Below are positions 17,425-25,499 of a stretch of DNA of 64,000 nt, in pieces. Origin of the DNA: Acidobacteriota bacterium. GTDB lineage: Bacteria > Acidobacteriota > Blastocatellia > Pyrinomonadales > Pyrinomonadaceae. The notes under the pieces are model-generated. The model did not search any database and was not told the origin of the DNA. It worked only from the letters and a program-made list of their open reading frames with translations. The position numbers and the translations under genes were made by a program. Each line of letters opens with the position of its first letter. Within the stretch, counting starts at the first letter, position 1. The DNA is taken from the NCBI GenBank assembly GCA_003222895.1, contig QHXI01000078.1, positions 22,052-86,051 of the forward strand, given 5' to 3'.

Positions 17425-17449
17425 GTTATCTTTTCATAGAAATTATAAC
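17425..17449. promoter_or_regulatory. Candidate LysR operator between regulator and leuA
   Basis: The imperfect dyad 'GTTAT-N15-ATAAC' (17425-17429 and 17445-17449) lies in the AT-rich middle of the divergent gap. A further GTTAT copy occurs at about 17386. LysR proteins bind T-N11-A type dyads in such gaps. A GGGAGG ribosome site at 17501-17506 serves leuA. Confidence 0.35.
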
Positions 17450-17513
17450 TTTGACTTTTGCGCCGCCAATTCTTAAGCTGTCCACTTTTCAGTGAGAGCC
17501 GGGAGGCCCATGA

Positions 17514-18689
17514 ATGAGCGCTGAACGAGTGAGAATCTTCGACACGACGTTGCGCGACGGCGAGCAGTCGCCCGGCTGCTCGATGAATCTCGACGAAAAG
17601 GTGCGGCTGGCGCGGAAGCTTCAGTCGCTCGGCGTCGACATCATCGAAGCGGGATTCCCGATCGCGTCGGATGGCGATTTCGCGGCGGTCAAAGCGGTCG
17701 CGGCCGAATGTCGCAACGTCACGGTCGCAGCGCTCTGCCGAACTTCCGAGCAAGACGTGCTGCGCGCGGCTGAAGCTTTGCGCGCCGCCGCGCACCCGCG
17801 CATTCACACGTTTGTGGCGACGTCTGACATTCATCTCGAATACAAACTGAAAAAGACGCGCGCTGAAGTCATCGGAATGACTCGAAAGGCAATCCGCCTG
17901 GCGCGTGATTTCGCTGAAGAGATTGAGTTCTCGGCCGAGGACGCAACCCGCAGCGATGTTGGTTACTTGTGCGAAGTGTTTGCGGCGGTGGTGGAAGAAG
18001 GCGCGACGATCCTGAACGTACCCGACACGGTTGGTTATACTCTCCCCAATGAATTCTCTGAGTTGATCCAAACCGTCCGCAGACGCGTGGTTGGCGAGCG
18101 AGTCGATATTACGATCAGCGTTCACTGTCACAATGATCTCGGATTGGCTGTAGCGAACAGTCTCGCCGCGGTTGCGGCCGGCGCGCGACAAATCGAATGT
18201 ACGATCAACGGGATTGGTGAACGCGCCGGCAATGCCTCGCTGGAAGAAGTCGTGATGGCGATGAATGTGCGCGCGGACAGCCTGCCGTTTGAAACTAGAA
18301 TCGACACGCGACAGATTTATTCGACCAGTCAGTTGTTGTCGCGAGTCATCGGCTTTGGCGTACAGCCGAACAAGGCGATCGTCGGCCGCAACGCGTTCGC
18401 GCACGAGGCCGGCATTCATCAACACGGAGTAATCAGCAATCCGCTGTGTTACGAAATCATGACACCTGAATCGGTAGGCGTGCCGGCAAACGAACTGGTA
18501 CTTGGTAAGCACTCAGGCCGGCACGCTCTGGCGCTGCGGTACGAAGGATTGGGATACGCGCTCGATGCGCGGGAACTCGAAGCTGCGTATCGATCATTTA
18601 CTGAGTTGGCGGATCGGAAGAAGTGCATTTACGATCAGGATCTGATTTCGCTGATCGCTGCTGAGAGTACGTTCTCAGCCGCTGCGTAA
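17514..18689 (+). CDS. leuA: 2-isopropylmalate synthase, short form without regulatory domain
   Basis: 391 residues from ATG 17514, with GGGAGG 8 bases upstream. It condenses acetyl-CoA with 2-oxoisovalerate in the first leucine-specific step. The TIM-barrel active site is intact: '[16 protein letters not shown]', '[12 protein letters not shown]', '[18 protein letters not shown]' (metal-binding His pair), '[18 protein letters not shown]', and the subdomain '[12 protein letters not shown]'. The protein stops after '[14 protein letters not shown]', just where the C-terminal leucine-sensing domain normally begins (typical length about 510). Feedback inhibition by leucine through that domain is therefore not expected. 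Homocitrate or citramalate synthase is an alternative, but the leuBCD neighbours favour LeuA. Confidence 0.88.
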   Translation: MSAERVRIFDTTLRDGEQSPGCSMNLDEKVRLARKLQSLGVDIIEAGFPIASDGDFAAVKAVAAECRNVTVAALCRTSEQDVLRAAEALRAAAHPRIHTFVATSDIHLEYKLKKTRAEVIGMTRKAIRLARDFAEEIEFSAEDATRSDVGYLCEVFAAVVEEGATILNVPDTVGYTLPNEFSELIQTVRRRVVGERVDITISVHCHNDLGLAVANSLAAVAAGARQIECTINGIGERAGNASLEEVVMAMNVRADSLPFETRIDTRQIYSTSQLLSRVIGFGVQPNKAIVGRNAFAHEAGIHQHGVISNPLCYEIMTPESVGVPANELVLGKHSGRHALALRYEGLGYALDARELEAAYRSFTELADRKKCIYDQDLISLIAAESTFSAAA

Positions 18690-18714
18690 TTTTGAGTCTG
18701 TTATCAAAGGGATC

Positions 18715-19824
18715 ATGCAATTAAGAATTGTTGTGCTTCCGGGCGACGGAGTTGGACCGGAAGTAACTGAGCAGGCCGTGCGTGTCTTGCGTGAAGTCGC
18801 AGGCATTCACGGCCACAATTTTCATTTCGAAGAACACGTCGTGGGCGGCGGAGCGATCAATCTGAACGGGTTGCCTTTGCCGACGACGACGCTCGATGCT
18901 TGTCTTGCGGCCGATGCGGTTTTGCTGGGCGCGATCGGCTCGCCGGAATTCGATCACCTGCCGGCGGATCGCCGGCCAGAAGCCGGATTGTTGATGCTGA
19001 GAAGAAAGCTCGGCGGGTTCGCAAATCTGCGGCCGATCATTTCTTATCCCGCGCTTATTGATGCGTCACCGTTGCGCAGCGAGATCGTCAAAGGCGCGAA
19101 TATTCTGTTCGTGCGCGAGCTGCTCGGCGGGCTTTATTTTGGAGAGCCGCGCGGCATCCTGTCGAGCAACGGAAGTTCAGCGGCGTTCAATACGATGCGC
19201 TATTCGGTTAGCGAGATTGAACGGGTGGCGCGCGTAGCCTTTGAAGCGGCGATGAAGCGCAAGCGGAAAGTTACTTCGGTGGATAAAGCGAATGTGCTTG
19301 AGACTTCACAGCTTTGGCGACAGACGGTCACCCGCATCGCCGCTGATTATCCGGAAGTCGAACTCGATCATCTCTACGTCGACGCCGCGGCGATGCACAT
19401 CATCACCAACCCGCGACGATTCGATGTGATACTCACGGAAAATTTGTTTGGCGACATTCTTTCAGACGAAGCCGCGGTAATCGCGGGATCGTTGGGAATG
19501 CTCGCGTCGGGAACGATTGGCGGCGCGATCGATCTTTACGAGCCCGTGCATGGTTCGGCGCCGGACATTGCGGGACGCGGGATTGCGAATCCTTTGGGCG
19601 CGATTGCGTCCGCCGCGATGATGCTTCGTTACACGGCGCGCCTGGCCGACGAAGCCGACGATATTGAAGCCGCGATCGATAACGTGCTCGATGCTGGTTA
19701 TCGCACTCGCGACATCGCGACTGGTGATAACCGTCGCGTAATTTCAACCTCCGAAATGGGCGGACTTGTTTGTGACACCGTTGCGCAGGTTGCCGATATC
19801 CGGCACGCTTATCATGCGGTGTGA
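18715..19824 (+). CDS. leuB: 3-isopropylmalate dehydrogenase
   Basis: 369 residues from ATG 18715, 25 bases after leuA. It oxidises and decarboxylates 3-isopropylmalate to 2-oxoisocaproate with NAD+. Family marks are 'LPGDGVGPEVTEQAVRVL', 'GAIGSPEFD', 'RELLGGLYFGEPRG', 'VTSVDKANVLETSQLWR', and the metal/cofactor segments 'LTENLFGDILSDEAAVIAGS' and 'YEPVHGSAPDIAGRGIANP'. It is the second gene of leuABCD. A long tandem-repeat tract begins right after its stop. Confidence 0.97.
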   Translation: MQLRIVVLPGDGVGPEVTEQAVRVLREVAGIHGHNFHFEEHVVGGGAINLNGLPLPTTTLDACLAADAVLLGAIGSPEFDHLPADRRPEAGLLMLRRKLGGFANLRPIISYPALIDASPLRSEIVKGANILFVRELLGGLYFGEPRGILSSNGSSAAFNTMRYSVSEIERVARVAFEAAMKRKRKVTSVDKANVLETSQLWRQTVTRIAADYPEVELDHLYVDAAAMHIITNPRRFDVILTENLFGDILSDEAAVIAGSLGMLASGTIGGAIDLYEPVHGSAPDIAGRGIANPLGAIASAAMMLRYTARLADEADDIEAAIDNVLDAGYRTRDIATGDNRRVISTSEMGGLVCDTVAQVADIRHAYHAV

Positions 19825-19825
19825 A

Positions 19826-19928
19826 GTTAGAGACTAGAGACTAGAGACTAGAGATTAGAGATTAGAGATTAGAGATTAGAGACTAGAGATTAGAGATTAG
19901 AGATTAGAGACTAGAGACTAGAGATTAG
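19826..19928. repeat. Tandem GAGACTAGAGATTA tract between leuB and leuC
   Basis: About 100 bases made almost only of 7- to 8-base units 'GAGACTA' and 'GAGATTA' in direct tandem. Unlike the other short-repeat tracts here it has no inverted partner. It abuts the first recognisable leuC codon (19932) and contains an in-frame TAG at 19926-19928. Confidence 0.9.
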
Positions 19929-19970
19929 ACCGAAAACGAGCCGGCGCTGCTCTACATCGATCTGCATCTC

Positions 19971-21284
19971 GTGCACGAAGTGACTTCACCACAGGCGTTC
20001 GATGGTTTGCGCTCGGCCAGTCGCAAAGTGCGGCGTTCTGATCTCACCGTCGCCACGATCGATCATAACGTGCCAACGACTGATCGAAGCTTGCCGATAG
20101 CAGATGAAATCGCCGCGAAGCAAATTGAAGTACTGCGCTCAAACTGCGCCGAATTCGGCGTTCAGTTATTCGACATCGATTCGAAAGAGCAGGGAATAGT
20201 TCACGTAATCGGGCCGGAACTCGGACTCACTCAGCCCGGCATGACAATCGTTTGCGGCGACAGTCACACCAGCACGCACGGCGCGTTTGGCGCGCTCGCT
20301 TTCGGAATCGGCACCAGCGAAGTCGAACACGTCCTGGCGACACAATGCCTGCCGCAAAACAAACCGCGAACGATGCTCGTCAATATAAGCGGCAAGTTGG
20401 CGGAAGGCGTGACGGCAAAGGATCTCGCGCTGGGAATCATCGGGCAGATCGGAACAGATGGCGCAACCGGTCACGTCATCGAGTATGCCGGTGAAGCGGT
20501 CCGCGCGCTTTCGATGGAAGGCCGCATGACGCTCTGCAACATGAGCATCGAGGCGGGCGCGCGCGCCGGAATGATTGCGCCTGATGAAACGACTTTCGAC
20601 TATCTAAAAGGAAAACGTTTCGCTCCGCGCGATGAAAAATGGGACGCTGCCGTTGATTATTGGCGAACGTTGCCTTCGGATACTGACGCTTCGTTCGATC
20701 GAGTCGTCGAGATCGATGCTGCTACGATCGCGCCATGCGTCACATGGGGAACAAATCCGGGAATGGTCACATCGATCGAAGGCCTCGTTCCCGATCCTTC
20801 TGATGCGAACAATGATAACGAACGACGGTCAATTGAACGCGCGCTTGAATACATGGCTTTGGAGCCGCACAAAAAGATTTCCGAGATTCCGATCGATCGG
20901 GTCTTTATCGGATCTTGTACTAACTCGCGGATCGAAGATTTGCGCGCGGCCGCGCGAGTGGTCAACGGACATCGGGTAAAAGAATCCGTGCGCGGCATGG
21001 TCGTTCCCGGATCTCAAAACATAAAGCACGCGGCAGAAGCAGAAGGCTTGGATCGAATATTCATCGACGCAGGTTTCGAGTGGCGTGAATCAGGGTGCTC
21101 GATGTGTCTGGGGATGAATCCGGATATTTTGCAGCCCGGCGAGCGTTGTGCTTCGACCAGCAATCGCAACTTCGAAGGAAGACAAGGCCGCGGCGGTCGC
21201 ACGCATCTGGTCAGTCCAGCGATGGCGGCTGCGGCGGCAATCGCCGGGCACTTTGTTGATGTGAGGCAGTGGGAATATAGATAA
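19971..21284 (+). CDS. leuC: 3-isopropylmalate dehydratase large subunit, 5' end replaced by repeats
   Basis: 437 residues from GTG 19971, the first plausible start. Homology to LeuC begins earlier, at codon 19932 ('[17 protein letters not shown]'), but the normal first 18-20 residues are missing and the frame is closed by TAG at 19926. It isomerises 2- to 3-isopropylmalate together with LeuD. The aconitase-type 4Fe-4S ligands are kept: '[13 protein letters not shown]' and '[10 protein letters not shown]', as are '[19 protein letters not shown]' and '[17 protein letters not shown]'. No ribosome site is visible before 19971. Either translation starts in-frame at CTG 19947, CTG 19962 or GTG 19971, or the gene is impaired, or the repeat tract is misassembled. 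Confidence 0.85.
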   Translation: MHEVTSPQAFDGLRSASRKVRRSDLTVATIDHNVPTTDRSLPIADEIAAKQIEVLRSNCAEFGVQLFDIDSKEQGIVHVIGPELGLTQPGMTIVCGDSHTSTHGAFGALAFGIGTSEVEHVLATQCLPQNKPRTMLVNISGKLAEGVTAKDLALGIIGQIGTDGATGHVIEYAGEAVRALSMEGRMTLCNMSIEAGARAGMIAPDETTFDYLKGKRFAPRDEKWDAAVDYWRTLPSDTDASFDRVVEIDAATIAPCVTWGTNPGMVTSIEGLVPDPSDANNDNERRSIERALEYMALEPHKKISEIPIDRVFIGSCTNSRIEDLRAAARVVNGHRVKESVRGMVVPGSQNIKHAAEAEGLDRIFIDAGFEWRESGCSMCLGMNPDILQPGERCASTSNRNFEGRQGRGGRTHLVSPAMAAAAAIAGHFVDVRQWEYR

Positions 21285-21286
21285 GT

Positions 21287-21367
21287 TTCAAGTTTGAAGT
21301 TTCAGGTTTCAAGTTAATAGAACGGACCTGAAACCTGAAACTTGAAACCTTAAACCTGAAACTTGAG
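21287..21367. repeat. Inverted TTTCAAG/CTTGAAA arrays between leuC and leuD
   Basis: 'AAGTTTCAAGTTTGAAGTTTC' at 21287-21310 faces four CCTGAAA/CTTGAAA copies at 21329-21365. The same family as at 3598-3731. The hairpin sits inside the leu operon and could affect relative leuD expression. Confidence 0.75.
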
Positions 21368-21973
21368 ATGAACCCTTTTCGAATTCATACCGGTCTGGTA
21401 GCCGTTCTTGATCGACCCAACGTCGATACGGATCAGATTATTCCGAAGCAATTCCTGAAGCGCGTCGAGCGCACGGGCTTCGGTCAATTTCTCTTCTACG
21501 ATTGGCGCTTCACGTCGGACGGCGAGACTGATCCTTCGTTCCCACTAAACGATCCGCGCTATCGCGGAGCCTCGATTCTGATTGCTGGAAAGAATTTTGG
21601 CTGTGGCTCGTCACGCGAACATGCGCCTTGGGCTCTGGCTGATTTCGGTTTTCGCGCGATCGTCGCGCCTTCTTTTGCCGACATCTTTGCGAACAATTGC
21701 ATGAAGAACGGTTTGTTGCCGCTCGCGCTCACTGAGGCCGAAGTTGGCGAACTAATCCGTCGATCAAGCGAAGTCGAGAGTTATCAACTAACAGTCGATC
21801 TTGAAAAACAGTCGGTGACCGACGCTGCTGGTTTCTCGGCCCCGTTTCGAATTGGAGACTTTCAACGCTATTGCTTGCTGGAAGGTTTGGACGACATTGG
21901 TCTAACTTTGAGCCACGAACCTGAAATAACCGCCTACGAAAACCAACGGTCGGCTTGGATCACCTCAGCGTGA
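21368..21973 (+). CDS. leuD: 3-isopropylmalate dehydratase small subunit
   Basis: 201 residues from ATG 21368, which directly follows the repeat hairpin. It forms the swivelling domain that completes the LeuCD active site. Signature segments: '[20 protein letters not shown]', '[20 protein letters not shown]' and '[17 protein letters not shown]'. Length matches bacterial LeuD. Last gene of leuABCD. Confidence 0.96.
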   Translation: MNPFRIHTGLVAVLDRPNVDTDQIIPKQFLKRVERTGFGQFLFYDWRFTSDGETDPSFPLNDPRYRGASILIAGKNFGCGSSREHAPWALADFGFRAIVAPSFADIFANNCMKNGLLPLALTEAEVGELIRRSSEVESYQLTVDLEKQSVTDAAGFSAPFRIGDFQRYCLLEGLDDIGLTLSHEPEITAYENQRSAWITSA

Positions 21974-22017
21974 ACTTGATCGCACTGCTCGTCGTATGTT
22001 TCTGCTGAGGTAGAACG

Positions 22018-22227
22018 ATGCGGAATCCGTTAATTGCTGGAACCCTCAGTTTGTTAATTCCCGGACTCGGCCAGATCTATAACGGCCGAATTCTTTTCGG
22101 AATCATTTGGATGCTTGTGTTCGGCGTTTCCTGGATTGGATCGGTAGGTTTGTTCGGTCTAATTATTCACGCCATTTCCGCCTGGTGTGCGTACTCGTAC
22201 GCGAAGGACCATCCGGTGCGAGTCTAG
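22018..22227 (+). CDS. Small membrane protein, TM2-like
   Basis: 69 residues from ATG 22018. Two hydrophobic helices surround the turn 'PGLGQIYNGR', a motif seen in small TM2-like membrane proteins, followed by 'FGIIWMLVFGVSWIGSVGLF'. A 'GAGGTAG' ribosome site lies 8 bases upstream. No function is known. It ends 6 bases before the 3' end of the convergent amidotransferase gene. Confidence 0.65.
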   Translation: MRNPLIAGTLSLLIPGLGQIYNGRILFGIIWMLVFGVSWIGSVGLFGLIIHAISAWCAYSYAKDHPVRV

Positions 22228-22233
22228 ATATTC

Positions 22234-22863
22234 TTAGACCTTGAGAAAATTTTCCAGGATTGTTCGGCCGTGCGGATGTTCTTCATCGAACAGCTCGGGA
22301 TGAAACTGCACGGCATAGAGCGGCAGCGACGTGTGTTGCATCGCCTGGATCTCTGACACCTCGTTCCTCGCCGTCTGAGTGAAATCCGGCGGCAAGGTCT
22401 TCACTTCGTCGCAATGCGACTCCCAAACAGTCATTTTGTCCGGCAAGCCTTCGAATAACGGACTGCGCGCTTCTGAACTCAACTCAACTTCGCAATACCC
22501 TCGTTCGCGAAAAGCCCCGTCATAGTTTTCACCCGGCGTAATCCGCTCGATTAAGTCGACGGGCGCGCCAAACGCCAGCGCCATCTGTTGATGTCCGCCG
22601 CAGACGCCGAGTATCGGCTGACGCGCCGCGCGGATCACATAAAAAACTCCGGCGAGCGATTGCGAAGAATAACGATCCCAGGGATGGCTTTGACCGCTCA
22701 GGATGATGTGCGAAGGTTTGAGTGTCTTGACGAACTCCGGCGTTATGTTTTGAAACGGCTCGGTCACCACGCGCATGTTAGGCTCGATGCGTTGCAGCGC
22801 GGCGCGAATCTCTCGCGGGCTGGAACCGACGCCTTCAATTGTGTTGTCAACCAATAGGATCAT
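22234..22863 (-). CDS. Class I glutamine amidotransferase-like protein
   Basis: 209 residues from ATG 22863. The glutaminase triad is recognisable: nucleophile Cys in 'GVCGGHQQMALAFG', and His and Glu in 'YAVQFHPELFDEEH'. 'IILSGQSHPWD' forms the oxyanion loop. It has no synthetase domain and no obvious partner nearby, so it resembles the stand-alone GMP-synthase-like amidotransferases, whose acceptor is unknown here. It could serve the adjacent tryptophan-related genes (compare TrpG), but TrpG motifs are not convincing. Confidence 0.8.
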   Translation of the reverse strand: MILLVDNTIEGVGSSPREIRAALQRIEPNMRVVTEPFQNITPEFVKTLKPSHIILSGQSHPWDRYSSQSLAGVFYVIRAARQPILGVCGGHQQMALAFGAPVDLIERITPGENYDGAFRERGYCEVELSSEARSPLFEGLPDKMTVWESHCDEVKTLPPDFTQTARNEVSEIQAMQHTSLPLYAVQFHPELFDEEHPHGRTILENFLKV

Positions 22864-22965
22864 CTGTAAGAATTAGTCTCGCTACGTTCGGCACAACTCT
22901 ACTAAATTATTCCGCGAGTGGCGAACGTTTCTGATGCTGGATTAACGTGAGCTGAAGCTGAAAGT

Positions 22966-24159
22966 TTGACTGACGAACTTCTCAAATATCGCACTGAGTT
23001 TCCGATCCTGGACCAGACTGTCTATCTGATTTCGCACAGTCTCGGCGCGATGCCGCGGGCAACGTACGAACGACTGCACGAGTACGCTGACCGTTGGGCG
23101 ACGCGGGGCGTGCGCGCGTGGGCCGAAGGCTGGTGGGACATGCCGGTGACGATCGGAAATCAGATCGCGCGCATTATCGGCGCCGGCGAGAACACCGTGG
23201 TCATGCATCAGAATGTTTCGATCTGCCAGTCTCTGGTTCTTTCATGTCTACTGCCCCAGAAAAATTCGACGCGTAACAAGATAGTTTATGAAGAGCTGAA
23301 CTTTCCGTCGGTGATGTACGTGTACGAAGCGCATGCCCGCGCGCACGGCTTGCGAATTGAAAGAGTGAAGAGCGATGACGGTATCACCATGCCGTTGGAA
23401 AGAATGCTGGCGGCGATTGATGAAGAGACTTTGCTCGTTCCGATATCGCACGTTCTTTTCAAGAGCGCCTTCCTGCAAGATGCGAAAGCGATCACGGAAC
23501 GCGCACATGAAGTCGGCGCGCTGGTCGTGCTCGACACTTATCAATCGGCCGGGACCGTGCCGTTCAGCGTTAAAGAATTGAACGTGGACTTTGCAACTGG
23601 CGGTTCCGTCAAATGGCTTTGCGGCGGGCCGGGCGCGGGCTATCTTTACGTGCGACCGGACTTGATCGATCAACTGCAACCGAAGACCACCGGTTGGATG
23701 GCCCACGAGCATCCATTCGCTTTCGAAACTGAGATGCATTACGCGCCCAACATCACGCGATTTCTGCACGGCTCGCCGGCAATTCCCGCTTTGTACGCGG
23801 CTGAATCAGGCTACAAGATCATCAATGAAATTGGCGTCGACGCGATTCGTAAAAAGAGCATTCGTCAAACTGAATATTTGATCAAATTGGCGAAGGAAGC
23901 AGGTTTTCACGTTACCAGTCCGCAAGATGCCGCGCGGCGAGGCGGCACGATTTCAGTTTGGGACGACAACGCCGCGGCGATCGCGAAAGAATTAATTCGG
24001 CGCGAGTTCATCGTCGATTATCGGCCGGGCGCGGGCGTGCGCATTTCGCCGCATTTTTATACGAAAGACGAAGAACTTGAATTGGTCATCGCTGAGATGA
24101 AAAAGATTCGCGACAATCGCGAATACGCGACCGCTGAGAAAGCGGGAGCCGCGTTTTGA
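22966..24159 (+). CDS. kynU: PLP-dependent aminotransferase class V, probable kynureninase
   Basis: 397 residues from TTG 22966; an in-frame stop lies 15 bases upstream, so no earlier start exists. The fold-type I class V pattern is clear, with the PLP-binding Lys in 'GGSVKWLCGGPGAGYLYV', 'VVLDTYQSAGTVPF' before it and 'YRPGAGVRISPHFYT' near the end. The next gene, 4 bases downstream, is tryptophan 2,3-dioxygenase, so cleavage of kynurenine to anthranilate and alanine is the likely reaction. A kynurenine formamidase is not visible. A different class V enzyme such as a cysteine desulphurase-like lyase cannot be ruled out from sequence alone. Confidence 0.72.
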   Translation: MTDELLKYRTEFPILDQTVYLISHSLGAMPRATYERLHEYADRWATRGVRAWAEGWWDMPVTIGNQIARIIGAGENTVVMHQNVSICQSLVLSCLLPQKNSTRNKIVYEELNFPSVMYVYEAHARAHGLRIERVKSDDGITMPLERMLAAIDEETLLVPISHVLFKSAFLQDAKAITERAHEVGALVVLDTYQSAGTVPFSVKELNVDFATGGSVKWLCGGPGAGYLYVRPDLIDQLQPKTTGWMAHEHPFAFETEMHYAPNITRFLHGSPAIPALYAAESGYKIINEIGVDAIRKKSIRQTEYLIKLAKEAGFHVTSPQDAARRGGTISVWDDNAAAIAKELIRREFIVDYRPGAGVRISPHFYTKDEELELVIAEMKKIRDNREYATAEKAGAAF

Positions 24160-24162
24160 AAA

Positions 24163-25017
24163 ATGCCTAACGACTACGGCAAAAACAATCCGCTCTCGTA
24201 CAACAAATATCTCCGCGTGCCGGAGCTGATCGATCTGCAGGCTTGTCTGTCTACGCCGGCGCAGCACGATGAATTGCTTTTCATCACGGTGCATCAGGCA
24301 TACGAGCTTTGGTTCAAGCAGATTCTTCATGAGATCGACGCGGCGATTATTTCGATGAAAGAAGATCGCATCGCGGAAGCCGTGCAAGCAATGCGGCGAA
24401 TTGGTGAGATCGAGAAACTGCTCATCTCGCAAATTCACATTCTCGAGACGATGATGCCGCTGCGGTTTCTTAGCTTTCGCGACGAGCTGAATCCCGCGAG
24501 CGGCTTTCAATCGATGCAATTTCGCGAGATCGAATTCTCTTCCGGCCTGAAGGATGAGAAGATTCTGCGGCAATTTGCGACAGACGACTATGCGCATAGA
24601 CGTCTGCAGGCGCGGATGAACATGCCGTCGTTGTCCGAAACTTTTTTTGCGCTGTTGCGACGACGCGGTTTTGACACGCCCTCGAGCGATTCGCCGCGCG
24701 ATGCAAAGGAGCGTCGCAGTAATTACGGCAAACGGCAGCGCGCCATAGTTGAACTCCTCACGCATCACGAACAGTTTCATAGAGAGTACGATCTGGCGGA
24801 AGCGCTGCTCGATCATGACGAGTACTTTTCACTTTGGCGTTCGCATCACGTCAAGATGGTCGAGCGAATGGTTGGGGCAAAGCGCGGCACCGGTGGTTCG
24901 GAAGGCATCGGCTATTTGCTTACAACACTCGATAAAAAATTTTTTCCCGAGATGTGGGAAGCGCGCACTTATCTCAGCACGGAGCACGATGATAAGGGAT
25001 GCCCGTTTGCGAAATAG
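24163..25017 (+). CDS. kynA: Tryptophan 2,3-dioxygenase
   Basis: 284 residues from ATG 24163. A heme enzyme that opens the indole ring of L-tryptophan to N-formylkynurenine. Family segments: 'YNKYLRVPELIDLQ', 'HDELLFITVHQAYELWFKQ', 'MPLRFLSFRDELNPASGFQS' (substrate-binding), and 'WRSHHVKMVERMVGAKRGTG', which contains the proximal heme His and the C-terminal 'GTGGSEG' loop. Tetrameric cytoplasmic enzyme. It forms an operon with the kynureninase-like gene before it. Confidence 0.96.
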   Translation: MPNDYGKNNPLSYNKYLRVPELIDLQACLSTPAQHDELLFITVHQAYELWFKQILHEIDAAIISMKEDRIAEAVQAMRRIGEIEKLLISQIHILETMMPLRFLSFRDELNPASGFQSMQFREIEFSSGLKDEKILRQFATDDYAHRRLQARMNMPSLSETFFALLRRRGFDTPSSDSPRDAKERRSNYGKRQRAIVELLTHHEQFHREYDLAEALLDHDEYFSLWRSHHVKMVERMVGAKRGTGGSEGIGYLLTTLDKKFFPEMWEARTYLSTEHDDKGCPFAK

Positions 25018-25056
25018 CGCGTGCTAGAATATTTGGATTGGAAAGGAGTGGCTCGC

Positions 25057-25251
25057 ATGTCCAGTAATGTTCAATACGTCGTTGACGCAAACGGCGAGAA
25101 AACCGCGGTGATCCTTCCACTCGACGAATATCGAGAATGGCGTGAGGACCAGCACGTAATCAGAGTCGCCGAAGAGACCAAAGATGAGCCAACTCGTCCG
25201 TTGAGCGAAGTACTTGACGAGCTGCGCCGTGCCGGTGAGATCGATGTATGA
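25057..25251 (+). CDS. Antitoxin of RelBE/Phd-type pair
   Basis: 64 residues from ATG 25057, with GGAAAGGAG 9 bases upstream. The start 'VQYVVDANGEKTAVILPLDEYREW' is the usual DNA-binding fold of Phd/YefM-like antitoxins, followed by an acidic, probably unfolded toxin-binding tail ending 'LDELRRAGEIDV'. Its stop overlaps the toxin start by 8 bases, as is normal for such pairs. It would repress its own promoter. The partner toxin carries a frameshift. Confidence 0.75.
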   Translation: MSSNVQYVVDANGEKTAVILPLDEYREWREDQHVIRVAEETKDEPTRPLSEVLDELRRAGEIDV

Positions 25252-25497
25252 AGTCGTCCTTACTTCACATGCGCAGCGCGAACTAAACAGGCTCGATCGA
25301 CCGGTCAAAAATAGAATTCTCTCAGCAGCGATAGCACTCACTAACAATCCGAGACCACCAGGTTGCATTAAGATAAGAGGCGAAGAAAACCGATGGCGGA
25401 TTCGTGTAGGCGATTGGCGCATTGGTTACGAGATAGATGACCGGTCGCAACCGTAACCGTCATAACGATCGGCCACAGGCGCGAGTTTTACCACTGA
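25244..25497 (+). pseudogene. RelE/ParE-type toxin with frameshift
   Basis: Starts at ATG 25244 ('MYEVVLTSHAQRELNRLD'). The frame ends early at 25456 after 'GDWRIGYEIDDRSQP'. The next frame over then encodes 'TVTVITIGHRREFYH' followed by TGA 25495-25497, which is exactly the expected C-terminal strand and catalytic-tail sequence of RelE-family RNases. Restoring one A in 'CGCAACCG' (around 25447-25451) would join both parts into an 84-residue toxin. So the gene is either inactivated by a one-base deletion or contains a sequencing error. The downstream CoA-ligase starts 3 bases after the restored stop. Confidence 0.85.
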
Positions 25498-25499
25498 CA

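Noticed and set aside
19826..19928. CRISPR array between leuB and leuC
   Set aside because: Units are only 7-8 bases in direct tandem without unique spacers, and no cas gene is present.
25437..25499. N-terminal extension of the CoA ligase from 25437
   Set aside because: The segment overlaps the C-terminal coding region of the toxin and has no family match; ATG 25500 fits the normal start.
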